From: Salinicola halimionae
GTDB lineage: Bacteria; Pseudomonadota; Gammaproteobacteria; Pseudomonadales; Halomonadaceae
Reading direction: 5' to 3'
DNA: 64,000 bases
Assembly: GCF_003206065.1 (NCBI RefSeq)
Contig: NZ_PZJQ01000001.1
Location: forward strand, 32,444 to 96,443
Each line of letters opens with the position of its first letter. Position 1 is the stretch's first letter. The notes under the pieces were generated by a model. The model was not told where the DNA came from, searched no databases, and saw only the letters and a program-made list of their open reading frames with translations. This document shows positions 45,179 to 55,100 of this stretch, piece by piece. The translations under genes were made by a program, and so were the position numbers.

Positions 45179-48061
45179 ATGAGCGACTACAAGCACACGT
45201 TGAATCTGCCATCGACCGACTTCCCTATGCGCGGCAACCTGCCGGCGCGGGAGCCGGGTCGAATTGCGCAGTGGAACGACATGAATCTCTACGCCAGGCT
45301 GCGGGAAACCCGGCAGGGGCGGGAGCGGTTCGTACTTCACGACGGCCCTCCGTACGCCAACGGCAGCATTCATATCGGTCATGCGGTCAACAAGCTGCTC
45401 AAGGACTTCATCGTCCGGTCGAAAAATCTGGCCGGTTTCGACGCCCCCTACGTGCCTGGCTGGGATTGCCATGGCCTGCCGATCGAGCACAAGGTCGAAA
45501 CGACTCACGGCAAGCATCTGCCGGCCGACGAGGCGCGAGCATTGTGTCGTGAATATGCCGCGGCGCAGGTCGAAGTGCAGAAGGAAGGCTTCGTGCGTCT
45601 TGGCGTCCAGGGGGACTGGGGCAACCCTTACCTGACCATGAACTTCGCCAATGAAGCGGGCGAGATTCGCGCTCTGGCCGAGATGGTCAAGGGCGGCTAT
45701 GTGTTCAAGGGTCTCAAACCTGTCAACTGGTGCTTCGACTGCGGCTCGGCGCTGGCCGAAGCGGAGGTCGAGTATCAGGACAAGCAGTCCGACGCCATCG
45801 ACGTCGCGTTCCCCAGTGTCGACGATGCCGGTCTTGCGGCGGCATTCGGTCTCGACTCGCTGCCCAAGCCGGCAGCTGCGGTGATCTGGACCACCACGCC
45901 CTGGACCATTCCGGCCAACCAGGCAATGAACGTCCATCCGGAGTTTACCTATGCGCTGGTCGATACCGGCGAGCGCCTGCTGCTGCTGGCCGAGGAGTTG
46001 GTCGAATCTAGCCTCGAACGCTTTGGGATAAGCGGCAAGACCCTCGCGACCGCACCGGGCGAGCGTCTCGAGAACCTTGCCTTTCGCCACCCGCTGGCAG
46101 CGTTGGACGACGGCTACGACAGGATCTCGCCGATCTATCTGGCCGACTACGTCGAGCTGGGCGCCGGTACCGGCATCGTCCACTCGTCGCCCGCCTATGG
46201 CGAGGACGACTTTTACACTTGCCGCGCCTACGGCATGAGTTTCGACGAGATTCGCAATCCGGTGCAGAGCAACGGTGTCTATGCCGCCGATCTGCCCCTG
46301 TTCGGCGGGCAGATGATCTGGAAGGCCAATCCGCAGATCGTCTCCAAGCTGGAAGAGGCGGGCGCGCTGATGGCCCACGACAAGATCACCCATAGCTACA
46401 TGCACTGCTGGCGTCACAAGACGCCGGTCATCTATCGTGCCACGGCCCAGTGGTTCGTAGGCATGGATCTCGAAGGCGCCGATGGCAAAACGTTGCGCGA
46501 CAAGGCGTTGGCAGGCGTCGATGCGACCGATTTCATCCCCGCCTGGGGTCAGGCGCGACTGCACTCGATGATCGCCAATCGTCCGGACTGGTGCATCTCG
46601 CGTCAGCGCAACTGGGGCGTGCCGATCCCGTTCTTTCTCGACAAGGCGAGCGGCGAGCTGCATCCGCGCACGGTCGAATTGATGGAAACCGTCGCCCAGC
46701 GCGTCGAGCAGGAGGGCATCGACGCCTGGTTCAAGCTCGAGCCGAGCGAACTGCTGGGCGACGAGGCCGACGATTACGAGAAAGTCACCGATACCCTCGA
46801 TGTATGGTTCGACTCCGGCACCACCCACTGGCACGTGCTGCGCGGTTCGCATGCCTCCGTTTTCCAAGGGCTGGGTCAGGGGCCGTGCGCGGATCTGTAT
46901 CTCGAAGGTTCGGATCAGCACCGCGGCTGGTTCCACTCGTCACTGCTGACCGGCTGTGCCATCGACGGGCATCCTCCCTACCGGTCGCTGTTGACCCACG
47001 GTTTCACCGTCGACGAGAAAGGCCGCAAGATGTCCAAGTCATTGGGCAACGTGGTCGCACCACAGCAGGTGATGGACAAGCTGGGCGCCGATATCCTGCG
47101 ACTATGGGTCGCCTCCACCGACTATTCCGGCGAGATGGCGGTCTCCGACGAAATCCTCAAGCGTACCGCCGACGTCTATCGGCGGATTCGCAATACCTCG
47201 CGCTTTCTGCTCGGCAATCTGGCCGGCTTCGAGCCGACCCGTGATGTCGTGGCTTTCGACGACATGCTGGCGCTGGATCGCTGGGCGGTGGATCGCGCCG
47301 CCGACTTGCAGGCGCGTATTCAGAAGGCCTATGCCGACTATCGTTTCCGTGATGTCTACCAGCAGGTTCACGACTTCTGCGCACGAGACATGGGCGGTTT
47401 CTACCTCGATATCATCAAGGATCGCCAGTACACCACCCAGCCCGATTCGCTGGCTCGGCGCAGCTGTCAGACCGCGCTGTACCATATCGTTGAGGCTCTC
47501 GCGCGCTGGGTGGCGCCGATCCTGTCGTTCACCGCCGAGGAAATCTACGAGAACATTCCCGGCGAGCGCGGGTCGAGCGTGCACCTCGAGACCTATTACG
47601 ACGGGCTTGCCACGCTGCCCGAAGACACGGCCGCCACTCAGAGTGGAAGCGCTGCAATGGGTCGCCAGTTCTGGGAGCGGGTGATCGCGGTCAAGCAAGC
47701 GGTCAACAAGCAGCTCGAAGATGCGCGTAACGCTGGCATCATCAAGGGCGCGCTGGATAGCGAAGTGACACTCTATGTAGACGACTCGCTGAATGCGCTG
47801 CTGTCACGCTTCGAGGACGAGCTGCGTTTCGTGTTGATCACGTCCGAGGCGACGCTCGAGCCGCTGGAGAAGGCGGGTGAGGCCAAGGCCACCGAACTGG
47901 ATGGCCTTAAGATGGCGGTTCGCATGAGCCCGTACGAGAAAGATGAACGTAGTTGGGAGCGTCGTCCCGATGTGGGCGCCAACCCGGACCACCCGACGCT
48001 GTCGGCGCGCTCGATCGCCAATCTGCCGGACGGTCCGGGTGAGGTACGCCGCTTTGCCTGA
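45179..48061 (+). CDS. ileS: Isoleucyl-tRNA synthetase
   Basis: Charges tRNA-Ile and edits valine. 960 residues (E. coli 938), class Ia: HIGH signature at 65-68, a CP1 editing domain (about 190-410), KMSKS at 617-621, anticodon-binding domain. In most bacterial IleS the C-terminus is a zinc knuckle with CxxC...CxxC. Here the same framework is visible ([19 protein letters not shown] in the last 48 residues) but all four cysteines are gone. The start at 45179 ([13 protein letters not shown]) is chosen over an upstream ATG at 45143; no good ribosome site is present. Confidence 0.96.
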   Translation: MSDYKHTLNLPSTDFPMRGNLPAREPGRIAQWNDMNLYARLRETRQGRERFVLHDGPPYANGSIHIGHAVNKLLKDFIVRSKNLAGFDAPYVPGWDCHGLPIEHKVETTHGKHLPADEARALCREYAAAQVEVQKEGFVRLGVQGDWGNPYLTMNFANEAGEIRALAEMVKGGYVFKGLKPVNWCFDCGSALAEAEVEYQDKQSDAIDVAFPSVDDAGLAAAFGLDSLPKPAAAVIWTTTPWTIPANQAMNVHPEFTYALVDTGERLLLLAEELVESSLERFGISGKTLATAPGERLENLAFRHPLAALDDGYDRISPIYLADYVELGAGTGIVHSSPAYGEDDFYTCRAYGMSFDEIRNPVQSNGVYAADLPLFGGQMIWKANPQIVSKLEEAGALMAHDKITHSYMHCWRHKTPVIYRATAQWFVGMDLEGADGKTLRDKALAGVDATDFIPAWGQARLHSMIANRPDWCISRQRNWGVPIPFFLDKASGELHPRTVELMETVAQRVEQEGIDAWFKLEPSELLGDEADDYEKVTDTLDVWFDSGTTHWHVLRGSHASVFQGLGQGPCADLYLEGSDQHRGWFHSSLLTGCAIDGHPPYRSLLTHGFTVDEKGRKMSKSLGNVVAPQQVMDKLGADILRLWVASTDYSGEMAVSDEILKRTADVYRRIRNTSRFLLGNLAGFEPTRDVVAFDDMLALDRWAVDRAADLQARIQKAYADYRFRDVYQQVHDFCARDMGGFYLDIIKDRQYTTQPDSLARRSCQTALYHIVEALARWVAPILSFTAEEIYENIPGERGSSVHLETYYDGLATLPEDTAATQSGSAAMGRQFWERVIAVKQAVNKQLEDARNAGIIKGALDSEVTLYVDDSLNALLSRFEDELRFVLITSEATLEPLEKAGEAKATELDGLKMAVRMSPYEKDERSWERRPDVGANPDHPTLSARSIANLPDGPGEVRRFA

Positions 48062-48098
48062 TTCCGTGTCTTATCAATCCACCGAGCGGACACCTCCA

Positions 48099-48677
48099 AT
48101 GCACCGTCCGCTGCGTTGGCTGTGGCTATCGCTGGTGGTCGTCGTGCTCGACCTCGGGGTCAAGGCGCTGGCCACGGCCCATCTCGACTATGGCCGGCCG
48201 TTGGAAGTGCTGCCGGTCTTCAACCTGACGCTTTTGCACAATACCGGGGCGGCGTTCAGCTTTCTGGCCGAGCACGCGGGCTGGCAGCGCTGGCTGTTCG
48301 CGCTGATCGCCATCGGCGCCAGTATCGGCCTGACGGTTTGGTTATCACGATTGAAGCGTGGCGAGACGCTGACGGCGATCTCGTTGACGCTGGTCATCGG
48401 CGGTGCCATCGGCAATCTCTATGATCGTCTGGCGCACGGCTATGTGGTCGACTATCTCTCGTTCCACTGGGGCGACTGGTACTACCCGGCATTCAACCTC
48501 GCCGATACTGCGATCACGCTGGGCGCGATCGGCCTGGTGTTGCAGTCGCTGCTCGAGTCGCGCCGGCCGAAAGCCGCTCCCGTCGCCAGCCGGGACAAGC
48601 CTTCTTCGACTGCCAAATCTACTTCGGCTGATAAATCTACTTCGGCTGATTCCTCTTCGACCAAGGGTGACTCATGA
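48099..48677 (+). CDS. lspA: Lipoprotein signal peptidase
   Basis: Inner-membrane aspartic protease that removes signal peptides from prolipoproteins, the target of globomycin. 192 residues, four helices, catalytic Asp118 (YVVDYLSF) and Asp136 (FNLADTAI), plus NNTG-like HNTGAAFS. The C-terminus carries a Ser/Thr/Lys/Asp-rich tail of about 35 residues absent from E. coli LspA, produced in part by an 18-bp duplication. The stop overlaps the fkpB start by four bases. Confidence 0.95.
   Translation: MHRPLRWLWLSLVVVVLDLGVKALATAHLDYGRPLEVLPVFNLTLLHNTGAAFSFLAEHAGWQRWLFALIAIGASIGLTVWLSRLKRGETLTAISLTLVIGGAIGNLYDRLAHGYVVDYLSFHWGDWYYPAFNLADTAITLGAIGLVLQSLLESRRPKAAPVASRDKPSSTAKSTSADKSTSADSSSTKGDS
48615..48650 (+). 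repeat. In-frame 18-bp tandem duplication in the lspA tail
   Basis: AAATCTACTTCGGCTGAT occurs twice without mismatch (48615-48632, 48633-48650), coding for a repeated KSTSAD in the cytoplasmic C-terminal tail of LspA. Confidence 0.93.
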
Positions 48678-49141
48678 GCGATAACGGCCACCACGACGAT
48701 CACGACTATCGCATCGACGACGGTATGGAGATCACGCTGCATTTCACGGTCAAGCTCGAGGACGGGGAAGTGGTCGACTCGACCCGTGACAAGCAAGCGG
48801 CTACATTCCAGCTTGGCGACGGCAACCTGCCGCCGGGCTTCGAGGCGCCCCTCAAGGGAATGACGGCAGGTGATACCGGTGCCTACGAGATCACCCCGGA
48901 ACATGCCTTCGGTCAGCACAATCCGCAGAACGTACAGCGTCTGTCCCGTGACAGCTTTGAAGACGCGGTGGAGCCGGGTACGGTGATGTCGTTCGCCGAC
49001 GCTGCCGGTGGCGAAGTCCCAGGCGTGATCGCCAGCGTCGACGAGCGTCATGTCGAGGTCGACTTCAATCATCCGTTGGCAGGGCGTACCCTGACCTTCG
49101 AGGTGGAGATTCTGGCAGTGAAGCCAGCGACGACTCACTGA
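48674..49141 (+). CDS. fkpB: FKBP-type peptidyl-prolyl isomerase, SlpA/FkpB type
   Basis: Cytoplasmic prolyl isomerase of the SlyD/SlpA group, 155 residues. An FKBP half (GMEITLHFTVKLEDGEVVDST) is interrupted by the inserted flap domain (about 85-140; PEHAFGQHN), then the closing FKBP strand (TLTFEVEILAV). A His/Asp-rich N-terminus (HHDDHD) could bind metal. Starts inside the lspA stop (ATGA), and lies before ispH, the conserved order. Confidence 0.93.
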   Translation: MSDNGHHDDHDYRIDDGMEITLHFTVKLEDGEVVDSTRDKQAATFQLGDGNLPPGFEAPLKGMTAGDTGAYEITPEHAFGQHNPQNVQRLSRDSFEDAVEPGTVMSFADAAGGEVPGVIASVDERHVEVDFNHPLAGRTLTFEVEILAVKPATTH

Positions 49142-49192
49142 ATCCAGATTCGGTTTTCACCACCAGATTCGAGCGTATCAAGCGAGGTCGCC

Positions 49193-50164
49193 ATGTCAAA
49201 GGTTCCCATGCAAATCAAGCTGGCCAATCCCCGCGGTTTCTGTGCCGGCGTCGACCGCGCCATCGACATCGTCAATCGTGCGCTCGACGTCTTCGGACCG
49301 CCCATTTATGTCCGTCACGAAGTCGTGCACAACCGCTTCGTGGTGGATTCTCTGCGCGAGCGCGGGGCGATTTTCGTCGAAGAGCTGCACGAAGTGCCCG
49401 ACGACGTCATCGTGATTTTTTCCGCTCACGGAGTATCGCGTGCCGTGCAGCTGGAAGCCGAAAATCGCGGTCTCAAGATCTTCGATGCCACCTGCCCGCT
49501 GGTGACCAAGGTACACATGGAAGTGCTGCGCTACGCCAAGCGCGGCCAGGAGTGCGTTCTGATCGGCCACGCCGGGCATCCGGAGGTCGAGGGCACCATG
49601 GGGCGTTACGACGATAGTCACGGCGGCTCGATCTATCTGGTCGAGGACGAAGATGACGTCGCCAAGCTACCGGTGCGCGATCCCTCACGATTGGCGTTCG
49701 TCACCCAGACGACATTGTCGATGGACGACACTGCCAAGGTGATCGATGCGCTGCGCAAGCACTTTCCCGAGATACAGGGTCCGCGCAACGACGATATCTG
49801 CTACGCGACCCAGAATCGCCAGGATGCCGTGCGCGAACTGGCAGCTGACTCCCAACTGGTGCTGGTGGTCGGTAGCGTCAACAGCTCCAATTCCAATCGG
49901 CTGCGAGAGCTCTCCGAACGAATCGGTACGCCAGCCTACCTGATCGACGATGCCGATCAGATCGAGCCGAACTGGCTCGAAGGCGTCGAGACCATCGGTA
50001 TCACGGCGGGCGCCAGCGCGCCGGAAGTGCTTGTCAAAGGCGTCATCGACAAACTGCAGGCACTCGGCGCCAGTGCCCCGGAAGAGCTGTCTGGACGTGC
50101 CGAGACCATCACCTTCTCCATGCCTCGCGAACTGCGCGAGCGTGTCATTACCAGCGCTAGCTGA
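49193..50164 (+). CDS. ispH: 4-hydroxy-3-methylbut-2-enyl diphosphate reductase
   Basis: Last enzyme of the MEP isoprenoid pathway, making IPP and DMAPP with an iron-sulfur cluster. 323 residues; the three cluster cysteines are Cys17 ([10 protein letters not shown]), Cys101 ([11 protein letters not shown]) and Cys203 ([11 protein letters not shown]), with the HPEVEGT motif near 129. A second possible ATG lies at residue 6. Last of the ribF-to-ispH run; a hairpin follows. Confidence 0.97.
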   Translation: MSKVPMQIKLANPRGFCAGVDRAIDIVNRALDVFGPPIYVRHEVVHNRFVVDSLRERGAIFVEELHEVPDDVIVIFSAHGVSRAVQLEAENRGLKIFDATCPLVTKVHMEVLRYAKRGQECVLIGHAGHPEVEGTMGRYDDSHGGSIYLVEDEDDVAKLPVRDPSRLAFVTQTTLSMDDTAKVIDALRKHFPEIQGPRNDDICYATQNRQDAVRELAADSQLVLVVGSVNSSNSNRLRELSERIGTPAYLIDDADQIEPNWLEGVETIGITAGASAPEVLVKGVIDKLQALGASAPEELSGRAETITFSMPRELRERVITSAS

Positions 50165-50214
50165 ACGCGCGCTAAATTCCCTTAGCTGTTGGCCGATATA
50201 GGGTAATTAAATGT

Positions 50215-50240
50215 AACCCGTCGTGATTCGTCGACGGGTT
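50215..50240 (+). other. Hairpin between ispH and pilV
   Basis: Perfect 9-bp stem AACCCGTCG / CGACGGGTT with an 8-base loop, 50 bp after ispH. Only two T residues follow, so it is a weak terminator or a structured start of the pilus operon leader. Confidence 0.55.
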
Positions 50241-50296
50241 GCTGAACCCTTATCGGTCGCCCCCGCCGCGGCCGCCTATCTGGTGCGGGGTCATGC

Positions 50297-50839
50297 GTGT
50301 CCGCCATCCAATCCCGACGTCTCGCTGCCGAATCGTTCAGACGCTTGTCGGCGTCGCGCCTCAGACCTGGCAGGCGTGAGCACGGCGTCACGCTGATCGA
50401 ATCCTTGATCGCGCTGCTTGTTCTTGCCATTGCGTTGCTGGGGGTGGCGAGTCTGCAGTTGCTCACGCAGCGGCAGGAAATCGACGCACGCTGGCGCTCG
50501 ATAGCCGTCGCCATGAGTGGCAGTCTCATCGAGCAGCTGCGAACCGACACAGTAGCGGCCGAAAAGCTCGCTATCAGCGGTAACGCGCTCAGCGGTTGCG
50601 ATGCGACCAATCAATGGTTGTGCAACCTGGTCGGCAAATGGCAATCGCAGGTCGGTGAACAGTTGCCCAATGCCGTGATCCAGCTGCAATTGGAAGGGTC
50701 GACCGATGAGCTGGTCATGGCGAGCGTCTCGATTCTATGGCAGCGGGTGGCGAGTGACCCGCCAGCAACCGAATGCCGCCCTCAGGATGGCGCGCAGATC
50801 GATGACGGTGGCTGCATCCTCGTGGAGACGGCGTTATGA
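50297..50839 (+). CDS. pilV: Type IV pilus minor pilin PilV
   Basis: Minor pilin thought to prime pilus assembly and form part of the tip complex. Prepilin peptidase motif G30 then VTLIE (Glu at +5) and a hydrophobic helix ALLVLAIALLGV; two Cys pairs in the globular part. 180 residues from a GTG at 50297; a TTG at 50345 would give a shorter leader, so the start is uncertain. First of pilV-pilW-pilX-pilY1-pilE, all overlapping or nearly so. Confidence 0.88.
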   Translation: MSAIQSRRLAAESFRRLSASRLRPGRREHGVTLIESLIALLVLAIALLGVASLQLLTQRQEIDARWRSIAVAMSGSLIEQLRTDTVAAEKLAISGNALSGCDATNQWLCNLVGKWQSQVGEQLPNAVIQLQLEGSTDELVMASVSILWQRVASDPPATECRPQDGAQIDDGGCILVETAL

Positions 50840-51600
50840 AGGTACCACGCACGCAAAGTGGCATCAGCTTGATCGAGCTGATGGTCGCCATGACCATCGG
50901 GTTGATGCTGGTAATGATGGTGACCAGCTATCTGATTTCCAGTCGGCAGAGTTATCAAACATCGATGGCCAACGTCGATGTCCAGGACGCCCGCCGCTTC
51001 GCCCTCAGCGTGGTTCAGAATCAGCTATGGATGACCGGTTACAGCGATAGGTGGGAAGATTTCGACGTAACGTTCCCCGCCTCTGATGGTTCGAATGGCG
51101 AGATGCCCGACTTCGGCAAAGCCCAGCTCGTCGCTGCCTCGCAGGACGACGACATCTGGATTCGATACCGCGCGCCAGAGCTCGCCAACCAGCCATTGGT
51201 AAACTGTGATGGTACGAGCTTTCCGAGCAGTGGAGGCAATGACGCCAATTCGATCGCCATGACGCGATTCTATCTCTCTGATCGGACCCTACGCTGCAAG
51301 GTCTATCCCGACAGCGGCGAACCCCACGATGCGCTGCCGTTGCTCAACGATGTGGATGCACTGCAATGGCGCTATCTGGACGATTCCGATCAATGGCAGA
51401 CGCTCACGACAGTTGATGACTGGAGCACGGTCAGAGCCATTCAAATGAGATTGATAGTGGCGTCGAGCGAGTCTACCGGCAGTCATTTTCAGCAGGTATT
51501 CGAGTGGGAGGGCAACCCCCTGAATTTCGATGACGGCAAGGCCAGGTCGTTGGTCAGCCTCACCACAGCGCTGCGCAACCTGCCGGACGCCGCCCAATGA
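50836..51600 (+). CDS. pilW: Type IV pilus minor pilin PilW
   Basis: 254-residue minor pilin with prepilin cleavage after Gly9 (SG then ISLIELMVAMTIG, Glu at +5). The long globular domain with a DDSDQW region matches PilW size. ATG overlaps the pilV stop by four bases. Confidence 0.9.
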   Translation: MKVPRTQSGISLIELMVAMTIGLMLVMMVTSYLISSRQSYQTSMANVDVQDARRFALSVVQNQLWMTGYSDRWEDFDVTFPASDGSNGEMPDFGKAQLVAASQDDDIWIRYRAPELANQPLVNCDGTSFPSSGGNDANSIAMTRFYLSDRTLRCKVYPDSGEPHDALPLLNDVDALQWRYLDDSDQWQTLTTVDDWSTVRAIQMRLIVASSESTGSHFQQVFEWEGNPLNFDDGKARSLVSLTTALRNLPDAAQ

Positions 51601-52133
51601 CACGTTACGACACTCAGCGTGGCGCGGCGCTGCTGATAACACTGGTGCTGGTGGCGCTGATTTCGCTATTGGCATTCGGTGTTAGCCAGGCAATGCGAAT
51701 GCAACAACAGCTCGCGACCAATGAAGCAGCCAGCCAGATTGCTTTCCAGGCGGCGGAAGCGGCGCAGCGCTCTGCGGAAAACAGTATCAATAACACCAGC
51801 GAGTTGGCCCTGTTCTGCAGCGAGGACGCTGCACGCTACAGTATTACGACTATGGCAGAGCTCGAGCAAGACACCCATTGGAAATCGCTGGAAACCCTGG
51901 GAACCGAGGCTGATTTTTCGCTTTATGATAGCGATACCTTCATTCCCACACCACGATATCTGATCGGCTGCATCGCCCCCGAGCTTATCGATAACTATGT
52001 GAAAGCCGATCCTGCCGTTAAAGGTCAATCCGAGGAAAAGCTGGAGCAGCGTTATTTCTTCCGTATTTTCAGCATTGGCTATGGGCCAGGCGGTAGAGCC
52101 ATACAGCGTCTGGAGGCACGATATGTCTATTAG
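51597..52133 (+). CDS. pilX: Type IV pilus minor pilin PilX
   Basis: 178-residue minor pilin: QRG then AALLITLVLVALISLLAFG; cleavage after Gly9. Position +5 is Ile, not Glu, as expected for the PilX/GspK class that sits at the tip of the pseudopilus. ATG overlaps the pilW stop, and its 3' end overlaps pilY1 by 11 bp. Confidence 0.88.
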   Translation: MTRYDTQRGAALLITLVLVALISLLAFGVSQAMRMQQQLATNEAASQIAFQAAEAAQRSAENSINNTSELALFCSEDAARYSITTMAELEQDTHWKSLETLGTEADFSLYDSDTFIPTPRYLIGCIAPELIDNYVKADPAVKGQSEEKLEQRYFFRIFSIGYGPGGRAIQRLEARYVY

Positions 52134-55100
52134 AAAGTGGGGTGTGCTGACTGTTTTCTGCCTCATGAATAGCTTGGTGTTAGCGGATGATAATGTGCCT
52201 TATTATCCTCCTTTGAGCGCTCAGGCTGATGCGTCGCCACGTAGCATGCTGGTTATGTCGAATGATCATCAATGGTTTTACAAGGCGTATACGGATTGGG
52301 TGGATCTTGATGGTGATGGTACGATCGACTCTACTTACCGCAGCGATATCGAATACTACGGCTATTTCGACAGTCGCGGCTGCTATGATTATGACAATAG
52401 CTTGGGTGGTGGGGCATTCAAGCGTGTCGGAGGCGCTGGGAATGGAAGCGAAAAGAATAAGGGTAAAGAAAACGGGAAAGAAAAAGGCTACAGTTGTAGC
52501 GGTAATAAATCGTGGAGCGGAAATCTTCTCAATTGGGCCACGATGACTCGAATCGATATTATCCGTAAGGCCTTGTATGGTGGCAAACGATTCCGCGATA
52601 ATTCTACGGAGACGACGATTCTGGAACGTGCATTTCTCCCCATGGATTCGCACAGCTTCAACAAGATAATCTCCGATCAAAATGTCATCAATAGTAGCAC
52701 TCCGTTTAATGGGTCAAAAGCCGTCACTTTCTGTAATACGACTTATCACCCGCGGGAAAATATCTATTCGGGATCAGTGACGGATCCTCCTCTGATCCGT
52801 GTTGCCACAGGTGATGGGGGAGGCAGCGAATCAGGATGGCCTCTTTGGGCCGGTAATGAGATATGGCAATGCCCTTGGCGGAACGAACGATCCAATTTGA
52901 AGGATTATCCTGAGAAGAATGCCTCCGACTCCAAAGAGTATCGGGCACGAGTCGAGGTCTGCGCTAACACGGACGAGAGTGATAACTGCAATTCATATCC
53001 GGATTCCGCCTATTCAAAGCCGACGGGGCTGCTGCACGATTATGCTAATGATATCGAGTTTGGCATGTTTACGGGCTCCTATAAAAATAACAAGCAAGGC
53101 GGCGTCTTACGCGCTAATTTCGAGAATTTTGGCAATGAGTTCGATGCTGCTACGGGAATATTTAACCGAAATAATTCCGGGATCGTTAGTAATCTGGATG
53201 CATTCAGGATAGCCAAGTATAGCTATCAGGATGGCAACTATAATTCATCTTCCGGTGATAACTGCCCTTGGGGAAAAGGCTCGTTCACTAACGGCAGTTG
53301 CTCCAACTGGGGTAATCCGTTGGCGGAGATTGCTCTGGAAGCGCTACGCTACATATCAGGCGAATCTTCGCCGACCGACAGTTTTTCCGTGGGAACGGGA
53401 AGCGTTGAGACGGCTTACGTGCCGGGGCTAACCTCTCCGGTGTGGGATAATGATCTCGACGGCAAGTGGTGCGCAGCCCATTCGATGCTTCTGGTCAACG
53501 CCAGCGAGATATCGTTCGACAGTGATGACTTGGGAAAACCGAGTTCTTCACCGATATCCAAGGCGCAGATCGAATCTCAGACCAACATCATCGGCAATCC
53601 CAGTTACGAGAAGTTGTCCGGCGCGTACTTCGTTGGCCAGACAGTCGCTAGCGCAAATACCATTAACGACAAATTTTGTACCGCCAAAACGTTAGGTAAT
53701 CTTGGTGACGCTCGCGGACTCTGCCCCACTGCTCCAGGTCTTGAGGGAAGCTACAACGTGGCAGGCCTGGCGCGCTTCGCACACACTCAAACAGTCATTC
53801 ACAGCAGTGATGATCATGTCGGGCGACCGCTCGATACCTATGCCGTGCAGTTGGCGTCCAATGTGCCAGTGGTCAAAATCCCGATCGGGAACGATCGGAA
53901 CGTATCACTGATTCCAGCATGCGCTAATACTTCACCCGGTGTTAATGGCAAATGCGCCATCGTCAATTTCCAGGTGGTCGAGCAGGCTAACGATGGTTCC
54001 AGTGGCAGCTTCAAGGTCGATTGGGAGGATTCGGAGTTCGGCGGCGATCACGACATGGATGTCAAACTCAACCTGAACTATCGGCTTCAAGGAGATCGGC
54101 TCTCTATAACGACAGAGGTGACGCGTTCCGCGGCATCATTGACATTGGGTCTGGGCTACATTCTCAGTGGTACCAGCGGGCGGTATGGGATTGGCGATCA
54201 ACGCGATAAGATCGTGGTGGAGCAGAGCGATGGGTTCAACGTACATTCGGGCATCAATAATTACCAGAATAAATACCCTGTCTCTCTTTGTCCGAGTGCC
54301 GATTCCTGCAACGATGGTGATGGTCCTACTACGGCATCCTATCTTGTTTCTGGTAATTCGGGTCAGGAGCTTCAGCCACCGCTTTATTACGCAGCGAAAT
54401 ATGGCAATGATGACCGTGAAGACGACGGTACGCCTAGCGCCTACTTCGAGGTTAACCGTATTAGTGAACTCGCGGATTCATTGCGCGAACTGCTTGACCA
54501 GGTGCTCAACAATACCAACCGCACCGGTGCAGGTGTCACGTTGGGATATGAAGGCGATGTCGACAACTATCTATTTCAGACGCTCTACAACAATCAGTAT
54601 AGCTGGTCGGGTGACGTGCAAGGCTTCAAAATCGCAGACGATGGCACTACGGCGACAGTCTGGAGTGCTCGAAATAAGCTGCCGTTACCGGCTAGTCGTC
54701 AAATCATTACCCGCAATCCCTATACCGGTACGGGCATGTCCTTCTCTGCTGCTGCGTTTGAAGATGCGGGCCTGAACATGACTTCGTCGCTGCGCAATTT
54801 GATCGGGTACGTCCGTGGCGAAACCGAGCTCGAGCAGCGAAATGGAGGTGGGTTCCGCAATCGCTTGTGGTTCAACGGACAGGAAAGTGCCCGTCTCGGG
54901 GACTTCATCGGTTCTCAGCCTTATCTCGTCAACAAGCCGAATACTTATTACGTGCCGGGTGAAGGGGATACCAGTTACGCCGATTTCCGAACCGGTTTGG
55001 CTGGGCGAAAGCCCATGCTTTACGTTGGCGGCAACGACGGCATGTTACATGCTTTTGACGCGCTGTCGGGGGTGGAGACGTTGGCGTATATTCCCGGGCT

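Noticed and set aside
43901-46936. 1011-codon open frame on the minus strand
   Set aside because: It lies antisense to ribF and ileS, which are certain genes. Long antisense frames are a by-product of GC-rich codon use; the predicted protein has no recognisable domain.
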